NCBI RefSeq assembly: GCF_027706745.1
Contig: NZ_JAQFWP010000052.1
Coordinates: 1 to 50,954, forward strand
DNA length: 50,954 nucleotides
From: Nocardiopsis suaedae
GTDB taxonomy: Bacteria; Actinomycetota; Actinomycetes; Streptosporangiales; Streptosporangiaceae
Reading direction: 5' to 3'
Positions 1 through 8,661 of this stretch are shown piece after piece (position 1 is the stretch's first letter; every line of letters starts with the position of its first letter). The translations under genes and the position numbers were made by a program. The notes beneath the pieces are model-generated. The model saw only the letters and a list, made by a program, of their open reading frames with translations, was not told where the DNA came from and made no database searches.

Positions 1-102
1 CAACGGAAGCGGCTCCGCCGCGCAGGCCTCTCCGTCACCCACCACCACCCTCAACGGAAGCGGCTCCGCCGCGCAGGCCTCTCCGTCACCCACCACCACC
101 CT
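1..102. repeat. 51-bp tandem repeat, two full units, truncated by window edge
   Basis: Positions 1-51 and 52-102 are identical, and a third unit begins at 103 (CAACC) before the sequence diverges. The array may extend left of the window. The unit length is 17 codons, so it stays open in several frames; one forward frame reads as a Gly/Ser/Ala/Pro/Thr-rich linker-like peptide. It could be the 3' end of a gene lying to the left or a non-coding minisatellite; the sequence does not decide. Confidence 0.85.
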
Positions 103-110
103 CAACCCTG

Positions 111-176
111 GCGATGATCTCGACAGAAGTGCTGCCGAACGAGCGATTTTGACAGCACTTCCGTCGAGATCATCGC
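111..176 (+). repeat. Interspersed palindromic element, copy E1
   Basis: The arms GCGATGATCTCGAC and GTCGAGATCATCGC pair, and the stem continues through the GAAGTGCTG / CAGCACTTC stretch around a short unpaired centre. It lies directly after the tandem repeat and 6 bp beyond the yaaA stop codon. Three further copies of the same family lie near 23.95, 32.47 and 46.72 kb. The centre of this copy is more diverged than in the others. Confidence 0.85.
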
Positions 177-181
177 GGGGG

Positions 182-979
182 TCAGTCGCGGACGACCACG
201 TCCAGCGTCGACGGGCGACCCGCCTTGGCCGGGGCCGTCAGCTCGGCGGTGTGCCCCAGGTCGTTCAGCGCCTCGGCCAGCTCGGCAGGCGTCTCCGGCG
301 CCCGCCCCTCGGCGAGCAGGGTGTGGGCGATCGCCCCGCGCGTGGCCTTGGCCATGTGGCTCACCACGCTGCGCTTCACCTCGCCGCCCTTCACGGTCTC
401 CTTCAGTACCCGCACCGCCGCCGTGCGGTCGGCGGCCTCCCCGGAGGGCTTGAACGCCGCCGCGTACGCCGACGAGCGGCAGTCCACGATGAGCCGCCCC
501 TCCGCGCGTTTGGCCACCGCGTCCGCCAGGTGTGAGCGCCAGAAGGTGCCCAGGGCGCCCAAGGGCGGCAGCTTGACGCCCATCGACAGGCGGTACGGCG
601 GCAGCGGGTCGCCGATCCCCACCGTGCCCCACAGCCCGGAGAAGACCAGCACGGACTCGCGCGTGCGCGCCGCCGCCGGTCCCGCCAGCAGCGCGCTCAA
701 GCGCAGGTTGTCGTAGAGCACACCGGTGTACAGCCGGGCGGCGGGCAGTGTGGGCGCCGTGCGCAGCGCACGGTTCCGGTCGACGGCGTCGGCCTGGCCG
801 GGGGAGAGGCCCAGAACCTCCATGGCCCGCTCGCGAGGGCCGGAGCACAGGGCCTCCAGGGACTCCAGCACCGCCTCCCGTGCCCCGTTCACCTCGGGCA
901 GCGACAGCTCGGCGAGGTCCAGCGCGGGACCGTCCCCCTCGGTCGCCTTGCCTTCGGACGGGGGCAGCAGGATGAGCAT
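182..979 (-). CDS. yaaA: Peroxide stress protein YaaA (UPF0246/DUF328)
   Basis: This 265-residue protein has the usual length for the YaaA family. It opens with the family signature LPPSEGK at residues 5-11 and carries the internal YTGVLY and FSGLWG blocks. In E. coli YaaA limits free iron and DNA damage during peroxide stress and has a DNA-binding fold; that role is family knowledge. The ATG at 977-979 follows a purine-rich GAGAGGGAG ribosome site. It starts 10 bp after the vapC stop and reads the same way, so it is probably the third gene of a vapB-vapC-yaaA transcript. Its stop lies 6 bp from palindromic element E1, a plausible terminator. Confidence 0.93.
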   Translation of the reverse strand: MLILLPPSEGKATEGDGPALDLAELSLPEVNGAREAVLESLEALCSGPRERAMEVLGLSPGQADAVDRNRALRTAPTLPAARLYTGVLYDNLRLSALLAGPAAARTRESVLVFSGLWGTVGIGDPLPPYRLSMGVKLPPLGALGTFWRSHLADAVAKRAEGRLIVDCRSSAYAAAFKPSGEAADRTAAVRVLKETVKGGEVKRSVVSHMAKATRGAIAHTLLAEGRAPETPAELAEALNDLGHTAELTAPAKAGRPSTLDVVVRD

Positions 980-989
980 GGACTCCCTC

Positions 990-1418
990 TCACAGCGAAC
1001 CGGGCGGTGCCAGCCAGGATGTGGGCTGCCCGGTGTGTTCCGCGATGGTCTCGAAGTCCCGATCGTAGTGCAGCAACGTCAGTCCGCTGATCTCGGCGCA
1101 TGCGGCAACCAGCAGGTCGACGGTGCCGGCGTTTCTGTGCTCTCCATGCTCGGTCAGGATCCGCTGCACCGCGAAGGCGCGCCGGGCGTGCTCCTCGTCG
1201 AGTGCGGCCGGTAGGAGCGCGGAGTTGAGGAAGGCTGCGGCCCGCAGCCTGTCCTTGCCTGACCGAGCGCTGTGGAGGAACTCCAGTTCTGTGATCGGGG
1301 AGATCGCGATGAGGGCCTTGTTCGCGGCGTCCCGCCAGGGGAGGAGCTCCTGGCTCTTCACTTCCTGGATCAGGCGGTTGAGGGCGCTCGTGTCGATGAG
1401 GAAGACGGCCGGGGTCAT
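990..1418 (-). CDS. vapC: VapC-family PIN-domain ribonuclease toxin
   Basis: A 142-residue PIN-domain protein. The acidic residues expected to bind Mg/Mn are visible: D9 (IDTSAL), E44 (ITELEF), D101 (TVDLLVAA) and D119/D121 (HYDRDF). PIN toxins of type II systems cleave RNA, often tRNA or rRNA, when not held by the antitoxin. The ATG at 1416-1418 overlaps the antitoxin TGA in an ATGA junction, so translation is coupled. Length and residue pattern fit an intact, active toxin. The RNA target cannot be read from sequence. Confidence 0.92.
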   Translation of the reverse strand: MTPAVFLIDTSALNRLIQEVKSQELLPWRDAANKALIAISPITELEFLHSARSGKDRLRAAAFLNSALLPAALDEEHARRAFAVQRILTEHGEHRNAGTVDLLVAACAEISGLTLLHYDRDFETIAEHTGQPTSWLAPPGSL

Positions 1419-1630
1419 CGGCGATAGTTGCGCTTGTCGTTGAGGAGTTCCAGATCGAGGCCCCCTTCATCGGCGAGAGCCTTGAGGCCCACCAGCGCCT
1501 CCGCCCGTTCGTAGTCCTCGTTGGCGCGGCGCAGCGCGGTGTTGACGGTGTCCTTCTTGGTCTTGGTGCCGAAACGCTTGGCGGCGGCCTCCAGTGCCTC
1601 GTCGTCGACGTCGACGAGGATCTTCGTCAT
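1415..1630 (-). CDS. vapB: VapB-family antitoxin
   Basis: A 71-residue protein with an N-terminal ribbon-helix-helix-like segment (MTKILVDVDDEALEAA...TVNTALRRA) for DNA binding and dimerisation, and a charged C-terminal tail that in VapB proteins wraps the toxin. I chose the ATG at 1628-1630 because GGAAGGA lies just upstream; the frame extends 12 residues further to 1666, but those have no ribosome site and do not match the family. It precedes vapC with an ATGA overlap. VapB-VapC complexes normally repress their own promoter, and two direct GTATATCC boxes lie upstream. Confidence 0.9.
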   Translation of the reverse strand: MTKILVDVDDEALEAAAKRFGTKTKKDTVNTALRRANEDYERAEALVGLKALADEGGLDLELLNDKRNYRR

Positions 1631-1668
1631 GTCCGTTCCTTCCGTTCCGGGGGGATCGCACTCCATGC

Positions 1669-1697
1669 GTATATCCAGTGCACTCCTGAGTATATCC
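1669..1697 (-). promoter_or_regulatory. Candidate vapBC operator (two direct boxes, 21-bp period)
   Basis: The octamer GTATATCC occurs at 1669-1676 and again at 1690-1697, exactly 21 bp apart, about two helical turns. It is an AT-rich patch in very GC-rich DNA, 39 to 67 bp upstream of the vapB start. On the reverse strand the boxes read GGATATAC and could also supply a TATACT-like -10. Autorepression is inferred from other VapBC operons. Confidence 0.45.
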
Positions 1698-1735
1698 TCT
1701 GGAGGGTCGTAGCGGCAGAGCTAGTGGGAGTGTGC

Positions 1736-2461
1736 ATGGCCATCGGCACATGGGCGGCGCGGCTGGCCGAGGACTGGCCGGCGGCCGAGGTCGAGGTGCG
1801 GGACGGGTGGCGGCTCGGCGCGGACGCCGGGATCACCCGCCGCGCCAACTCCGCGCTCCCCGCCGGCCCCGATCCCCGCATCGAGCGGATGGAGGCGTTC
1901 TACCGCGACCGCGGCATCACCCCCTGCGTCCAGGTGTGGAGCGGCGACCCCGGGGGCGACGAAGCCCTCGTCGCCCGCGCGGACGCCGCGCTCGAAGCGC
2001 GCGGCTACCGGGCCGAGCAGAGCACGCTCCTGATGACACGTCCGCTCGGCTCCGCCCCGGCGCCGCCCGAGGGCATCGGCGTGCTCCCCGCGCCCGGCGA
2101 GCGGTGGCGCGCCGTGGCCGAATCCGTCGGCGAGGGCCCAGACCGCACCCGAGGCGCCTTGCGCATCCTCGGCCGCGCGCCCGTCGTCGGGTACGCCGTG
2201 GACGCGGACGGCGCCGCGCGGGGGAGCGTGACCGTCGGCGGCGGCCGCTGCGGGATCTTCACCATGGCCACGGTGCCCGCCGAGCGCGGGCGCGGCCGTG
2301 CGGGCCGCATCATGGACGCCCTGCTCGCCTGGGCGCACGCCAAGGGGGCACGCGAGGCCTACCTGGTGGTGGAAGCCGACAACACCGCGGCCGTGCGCGC
2401 CTACGGGCGGGCCGGGTTCACGGAGACGGGCGGCTACCGGTACCGGGTCGCTCCGGACTGA
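1736..2461 (+). CDS. GNAT family N-acetyltransferase
   Basis: A 241-residue protein. The C-terminal third is a GNAT domain: FTMATVPAERGRGRAGRIM is the beta4-alpha3 acetyl-CoA loop (R-G-x-G-x-A), followed by LVVEADNTAAVRAYGRAGF, the usual last strand and helix. The N-terminal half is a less conserved GNAT-like or linker region. ATG 1736 is preferred over GTG 1724 because GGGAG (1726-1730) sits 5 nt before it. It is divergent from vapBC and shares its short promoter region. The substrate is unknown. Confidence 0.85.
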   Translation: MAIGTWAARLAEDWPAAEVEVRDGWRLGADAGITRRANSALPAGPDPRIERMEAFYRDRGITPCVQVWSGDPGGDEALVARADAALEARGYRAEQSTLLMTRPLGSAPAPPEGIGVLPAPGERWRAVAESVGEGPDRTRGALRILGRAPVVGYAVDADGAARGSVTVGGGRCGIFTMATVPAERGRGRAGRIMDALLAWAHAKGAREAYLVVEADNTAAVRAYGRAGFTETGGYRYRVAPD

Positions 2462-2525
2462 CCCCCGCCGCCGCCACACCGCGGAAGGCGTTCGGGCGCG
2501 GTGCGCACCGCCCCGGAACGACACC

Positions 2526-2555
2526 GAGGCGGCGGCCCGGTCGGGCCGCCGCCTC
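2526..2555. terminator. Rho-independent-type hairpin between convergent genes
   Basis: A perfect 13-bp GC stem (GAGGCGGCGGCCC, 2526-2538, with 2543-2555) has a 4-nt loop and no U-tract, as is common in actinomycetes. It lies between the GNAT gene and the oppositely oriented DUF7455 gene, so it could serve both. Confidence 0.6.
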
Positions 2556-2579
2556 AGGTCTGCCAGGGGTCGGGAGTTC

Positions 2580-2810
2580 CTAACGCTCCTCATCGGGGGT
2601 CGTGGCCGGGGTCTCCTGCAGCCGGCTGGTCTCGTCCTGGATCTCAGCGGCGATCTTGCGGATCTCGTCGTCGTGCTCGCGCATGTGGTGCGCGCAGAAC
2701 AGCAACTCGCCGCCGGAGTTGAGAAGCACCCGGACGTAGGCCTGCGCACCGCAGCGGTCGCAGCGGTCGGCGGCCGTCAGCGGCTGAGTGGGGGCAAGGG
2801 TTCCAGTCAC
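2580..2810 (-). CDS. DUF7455 small zinc-ribbon protein
   Basis: A 76-residue protein with a zinc-ribbon layout: C17-x-x-C20 (DRCDRCG) and C39-A-H-H (FCAHH), then a charged helix (MREHDDEIRKIAAEIQDET). This matches the small actinobacterial DUF7455 proteins usually encoded beside parE/sigA-type loci; no function is established. The GTG at 2808-2810 has AGGAAGG about 5 nt upstream. It is divergent from parE. Confidence 0.85.
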   Translation of the reverse strand: MTGTLAPTQPLTAADRCDRCGAQAYVRVLLNSGGELLFCAHHMREHDDEIRKIAAEIQDETSRLQETPATTPDEER

Positions 2811-3227
2811 TTCGCCTTCCTCAATGCTCGGCGTTAGTCACCTCAGCACAACATCTAACCGGCCCTCGACGTTCCCAACCAGGTCTTCTGTACGCCGACA
2901 GCGGAATCGGCCGGGCCGCGGGCCGGGATACGGACCGGCGACACGCCGTGCGGGGCGGGCGATGGCGCGGCCGGAGGCCCGTGGTAGAGAGGTGGTACTG
3001 TCGCTTGGGCCCGGCCGTGCGCCGCAGCCCGCACGCGCCCCGCCGCACCGCCGCGGTCGGGGAGGCCGGTCCGGGAAGGTCGGCCCGGCGATGTCCCCGC
3101 GCGCGGATAGGCTGGCCCGAGCCCCGGCGCCCGCGGGGAGAAGCCTTCCCGCCCGCCCGCGCCCCGCGCACGCGACGCCCCTGGAGGGCGCCCGCGTGCC
3201 CTGTCCGACGAAGCAGGAGACGTCCAG
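2811..3227. other. Divergent intergenic region between DUF7455 gene and parE
   Basis: 417 bp without a credible gene. It must hold promoters for both flanking genes. A TAGGCT hexamer at 3108-3113 is a possible parE -10, giving a leader of about 110 nt, and the leftward side has TTAGAT on the reverse strand near 2855. Neither has a clear -35. parE translation is supported by AGGAGA at 3215-3220. Confidence 0.4.
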
Positions 3228-5333
<2,106 letters not shown>

Positions 5334-5341
5334 GGGCGCAC

Positions 5342-5376
5342 GGCGCCCCTGCGCCCGCGTCGGGCGCAGGGGCGCC
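5342..5376 (+). terminator. parE terminator hairpin
   Basis: A perfect 15-bp stem (GGCGCCCCTGCGCCC, 5342-5356, with 5362-5376) around a 5-nt loop begins 8 bp after the parE stop. There is no U-tract. Confidence 0.75.
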
Positions 5377-5541
5377 GCCGCGTCCGGGCCCGTGTGCGGC
5401 CCCTGGCCGGAGGCGGCTCCGGGAATCGGCCTGCCATCGGCGTCGATGCGCTATATTTTTACGCTCAGTCGTGCTTGAATCACCGTAAGTGACGCAACTC
5501 GCCCGGGCCCGGGCGGGGCGAACGCGAAACGATGGTGAGCG

Positions 5542-6273
5542 ATGAGCGACGGACAGCAGTACCCCGAACCGGGGGGCCATGAACGGCCGCCGCAGGGCGG
5601 GCAGAGCCCTTATGGAGGCGGCGGAGGAATCGGAGGCCCCGGCGGGCCGTCCGGGCCGCAGCAGCCCCAGCCGCAGGAGCCGCCCCAGGAGCCGCAGCAG
5701 TGGGCCCAGGAACCGCCCGGGCAGCACGGACAGCCCGGCTACGGGGCCGGACAACCGTCCTACAGAGCGCCCGGCCCCGCCCAGCAGAGCTACGGCGGCT
5801 ACGGCCCGCCCGCGGCCGCGGGCGTCCCGGGCGACGTCGACGTGGTGGGCCGCAGGGTCGGGCAGTACATCATCGACGGCATCCTGTCGTCGATCATCCC
5901 GCTCGTGGCCATGGCCGTGCTCATTCCGCTGGCCTTCATGCCGACCGAGCCGGACGGGTCGCCCAGCAACCCCGGGCTGGCCGTGTTCCTCGGCATCCTG
6001 GTGATCGTGCTGTGGGTGCTCATCTACATCGGCTACTGGGTGATCTGGCCCGCCAAGGCCGGCGGCCAGACGCTGGGCATGAAGATGCTGGGGCTGCGGG
6101 TCGTCTCCGCCGACGGCTCCGAGGCCACCATGGGACAGCACTTCATCCGCTGGATCCTGCTGATCGTGGACGGCATCTTCTACGGCCTGGTGGGCCTGAT
6201 CGTCATTCTGGCCAGCGAGGGCAACCAGCGGGTGGGCGACATGGCCGCCAAGGCCTACGTGGTGCGCGCCTGA
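5542..6273 (+). CDS. RDD family membrane protein
   Basis: 243 residues. The first about 95 are a disordered cytoplasmic tail rich in Pro, Gln and Gly. An RDD domain follows: VGRRVGQYIIDGILSSIIPLV leads into TM1, ILVIVLWVLIYIGYWVIW is TM2, and a third membrane segment (FIRWILLIVDGIFYGLVGLIVIL) precedes the conserved RVGDMAAKAYVV end. Function is not established for most RDD proteins; some relatives affect cation export. An AT-rich TATATT at 5452-5457 is the likely -10 area. The stop codon lies inside the terminator hairpin. Confidence 0.88.
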   Translation: MSDGQQYPEPGGHERPPQGGQSPYGGGGGIGGPGGPSGPQQPQPQEPPQEPQQWAQEPPGQHGQPGYGAGQPSYRAPGPAQQSYGGYGPPAAAGVPGDVDVVGRRVGQYIIDGILSSIIPLVAMAVLIPLAFMPTEPDGSPSNPGLAVFLGILVIVLWVLIYIGYWVIWPAKAGGQTLGMKMLGLRVVSADGSEATMGQHFIRWILLIVDGIFYGLVGLIVILASEGNQRVGDMAAKAYVVRA

Positions 6274-6303
6274 GGCGGCCGGGCGCCGCGCCCGGCCGCC
6301 TCA
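6271..6303. terminator. Bidirectional terminator hairpin overlapping the RDD stop codon
   Basis: A perfect 15-bp stem (TGAGGCGGCCGGGCG, 6271-6285, with 6289-6303) has a 3-nt loop. Its first three bases are the TGA of the RDD gene. It lies between convergent genes, so it can also end the PLP-enzyme transcript. Confidence 0.75.
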
Positions 6304-6339
6304 GGCGCGAGGGACCGGCGGGGAGCGGAGCCCGCGGGG

Positions 6340-7470
6340 TCACTCCGCGGGCGGCTCCCAGTCGCCTGTGGCCAGGAACCGCTCGATGGCCCCGGTGTAG
6401 GGCTCCAGCTCCATGTCCTGCCGGGCCACCCACGTGTCGTCGTAGTAGCTGTGCCGGTAGCGTTCACCGCCGTCGCAGATGAGGGTGACGACGCTGCCGC
6501 GCACGCCCTCGCGCAGCATCCGGGCGACCAGCTGCCACACGCCCCACATGTTGGTGCCGGTGGAGCCGCCCGCGCACAGGCCGGTCACCCGGTCCAGGTG
6601 CCGCATGGCCGCGATGCTCGCCGCGTCGGGCACCGGCACCATCACGTCGATCACGTCCGGCACGAAGCTCGGCTCCATGCGCGGCCGCCCGATCCCCTCG
6701 ATGCGGGAGGGCATGCCGGTGGCGTAGTCGCCGGCCCCGGTGACCCACCCGGGGAAGAACGCCGAGTTCTCCGGGTCCACCACCGCCAGCCGGGTGTGGT
6801 GCCGCCGGTAGCGCAGGTAGCGGCCGATGGTCGCCGACGTGCCGCCGGTGCCCGCGCCCACCACGATCCACTCGGGGACCGGGTGGCGCTCCATGGAGAG
6901 CTGCTCGAAGACCGACTCGGCGATGTTGTTGTTGCCCCGCCAGTCGGTGGCCCGCTCGGCGTAGGTGAACTGGTCCATGTAGTGCCCGCCGGTCTGGGCG
7001 GCCAGCTTCTCGGCCTCCTCGTACATCTCCGGGGGCCGGTCCACGTAGTGGCAGCGCCCGCCGTAGCGCTCGATGAGGGCGATCTTCTCGGGGCTGGTGG
7101 ACCGGGGCACCACCGTCACGAAGTCCACCCCGATGAGCCGGGCGAAGTAGGCCTCGGAGACGGCGGTCGACCCCGAGCTGGCCTCGACCACCGTGGTTCC
7201 CTCCCGGATCCAGCCGTTGGCCAGACCGTAGAGGAACAGCGACCGGGCCAGCCGGTGCTTGAGGCTGCCGGTGGGGTGCACCGACTCGTCCTTGAGGTAC
7301 AGGTCGATGCCCCACGCCTCGGGCAGGGGGAAGGCGTGCAGGTGGGTGTCGGCCGACCGGTTGGCGTCGGCGACCACCCGGCGCACCGCCTCGTCGACCC
7401 AGCCCCGGGTACGCGCGCACGAGCGGTCCACGGGCCCGTTGCCGGGGCCGTGGGCAGAGGATCCGTCCAT
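6340..7470 (-). CDS. PLP-dependent cysteine synthase/desulfhydrase family protein (Cds1-like)
   Basis: 376-residue fold-type II PLP enzyme. The Schiff-base lysine is K71 in HPTGSLKHR, the substrate loop is [13 protein letters not shown] and the phosphate loop is [13 protein letters not shown]. The N- and C-terminal extensions ([31 protein letters not shown]) resemble the mycobacterial L-cysteine desulfhydrase Cds1 more than CysK/CysM, so breakdown of cysteine to H2S, pyruvate and ammonia is the better guess. The frame is open upstream to 7719, but ATG 7470 is chosen because a TAGGCT -10 ends exactly 7 nt before it (leaderless mRNA) and homology begins there. Confidence 0.88.
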   Translation of the reverse strand: MDGSSAHGPGNGPVDRSCARTRGWVDEAVRRVVADANRSADTHLHAFPLPEAWGIDLYLKDESVHPTGSLKHRLARSLFLYGLANGWIREGTTVVEASSGSTAVSEAYFARLIGVDFVTVVPRSTSPEKIALIERYGGRCHYVDRPPEMYEEAEKLAAQTGGHYMDQFTYAERATDWRGNNNIAESVFEQLSMERHPVPEWIVVGAGTGGTSATIGRYLRYRRHHTRLAVVDPENSAFFPGWVTGAGDYATGMPSRIEGIGRPRMEPSFVPDVIDVMVPVPDAASIAAMRHLDRVTGLCAGGSTGTNMWGVWQLVARMLREGVRGSVVTLICDGGERYRHSYYDDTWVARQDMELEPYTGAIERFLATGDWEPPAE

Positions 7471-7477
7471 GCAGGGA

Positions 7478-7483
7478 AGCCTA
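7478..7483 (-). promoter_or_regulatory. -10 hexamer of a leaderless promoter (Cds1-like gene)
   Basis: The reverse strand reads TAGGCT followed by 7 nt and then ATG, which places the transcription start at or next to the start codon. No ribosome-binding site is present between. Confidence 0.6.
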
Positions 7484-7601
7484 ACGCCGTCCGCCCGTGA
7501 CGTGCGGGGCCGTACCGGGGCGCGGAAAAGGGCCGGACCCCTCGCGGAGAGGGGCCCAGCCCTTGGGGCGGGGGGCGGGACGGCCGACCGGCGCGGCGCG
7601 G

Positions 7602-7928
7602 TCAGTCGAGGGACCCACCGGACATGGCGGCGTGCATCCTGCGGTGGGCGGCGGCCTCGTCGTCGCGGCTCTGCCGCTCCAGCGACCGGGCCAGGGCGAT
7701 GTGCGCCCAGCTGTCGCACGGGTCGAGGTCGACGATCCGGCGGAAGGTCTGCTCGGCCTTCTGCAACTGGGCGGAATGGAAATAGGCACGCCCGAGCAGC
7801 TCCAGGACGGAACGGCTCTCGGGCTCTTCATCGGCCAGCGGTGCGAGGACCCGGGCGGCGGCGATCGGGTCGCCCATCTCGAAGTAGAAACGGCCGACGG
7901 TGAAGGTCTCGTAGGTGGAACCCTGCAT
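7602..7928 (-). CDS. Tetratricopeptide repeat protein
   Basis: 108 residues with about two and a half TPR motifs: [52 protein letters not shown] and [24 protein letters not shown]. Such small TPR proteins act as protein-interaction modules; the partner is unknown. ATG 7928 is preferred to upstream starts at 7943 and 7973 because AGAGGT lies 7-8 nt before it. It stands alone between carbonic anhydrase and the PLP gene, and a short GC hairpin (CCCCTC/GAGGGG, 7538-7554) follows the stop. Confidence 0.85.
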   Translation of the reverse strand: MQGSTYETFTVGRFYFEMGDPIAAARVLAPLADEEPESRSVLELLGRAYFHSAQLQKAEQTFRRIVDLDPCDSWAHIALARSLERQSRDDEAAAHRRMHAAMSGGSLD

Positions 7929-8016
7929 CAGCGCACCTCTCATGGGTTGTCCGCCGTCGGGCGTCACAACCACCGCGCAGAGCGCCGTATTCCCAGTTCC
8001 TCAAGGGGGAGCGGCG

Positions 8017-8049
8017 GGGCGGCGCCCCGGGTACCGGGGGGCGCCGCCC
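8017..8049 (-). terminator. Hairpin downstream of carbonic anhydrase
   Basis: A 12-bp perfect stem (GGGCGGCGCCCC at 8017-8028 with 8038-8049) lies 45 bp beyond the carbonic anhydrase stop, ahead of the TPR gene. Confidence 0.55.
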
Positions 8050-8093
8050 GAACGGAGTCCGCCGGGCGGGCGCTGGGCCCGCCACCGGGCGCC

Positions 8094-8600
8094 TCAGGCG
8101 TCGACCAGCTCGACGCGGCCCGTGTCCACGTCGTACAGCGCCCCCGCGACCGGCAGGTCCTTCGGCAGCAGCGGGTGGTGCCGGACGCGCTCCAGGTCGT
8201 GCCTGAGCGCCCCCATCTGGTCGTCGTCGGTGTGGAACTCCATGCTCCGGGTGTCCACCCCGTGCTCCCGCCGGATCAGCTCGTGCACCTCGTCGTCGCC
8301 GGACACCGAGGCCATCTTGCACTTGGTGTGCGGCATGACCAGCACACGCCCGACCTCCAGCAGGTACGCCGACAGCACCAGCGCGGTGAGCACGTCGTCG
8401 GTGACCCGGCCGCCCGGGTTGCGCAGGATCTTCGCGTCCCCGACCTCCAGGCCCAGCGCGGCCAGCGGGTCGATGCGCGAGTCCATGCACGTCACCAGGC
8501 CCAGACCGCGCGCGGCCGCGGGCCGCAGCCCCGCCAGCGCGAAGTCGCGCGCGTACTCGGCGTTCGCGCCGATCACGTCGTCGAAGGCATTGGTGGTCAC
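8094..8600 (-). CDS. Beta-class carbonic anhydrase
   Basis: 168-residue zinc enzyme interconverting CO2 and bicarbonate. The zinc ligands and catalytic dyad are present: C38-x-D40-x-R42 (TCMDSRID) and H91-x-x-C94 (MPHTKCKM). The HTKCKM form, instead of HTDCG, marks the compact actinobacterial subgroup related to M. tuberculosis Rv1284. GTG 8600 has GGGAGGAG 7 nt upstream. The cytoplasmic enzyme probably supplies bicarbonate for carboxylases. Confidence 0.92.
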   Translation of the reverse strand: MTTNAFDDVIGANAEYARDFALAGLRPAAARGLGLVTCMDSRIDPLAALGLEVGDAKILRNPGGRVTDDVLTALVLSAYLLEVGRVLVMPHTKCKMASVSGDDEVHELIRREHGVDTRSMEFHTDDDQMGALRHDLERVRHHPLLPKDLPVAGALYDVDTGRVELVDA

Positions 8601-8661
8601 AGCGGACTCCTCCCATGGATGTGGACCCGGCCGCCCCTCACGGCCGGGCGCTCCGTTCGCG

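Noticed and set aside
1-102. CRISPR array
   Set aside because: The 51-bp units are directly contiguous and identical with no spacers.
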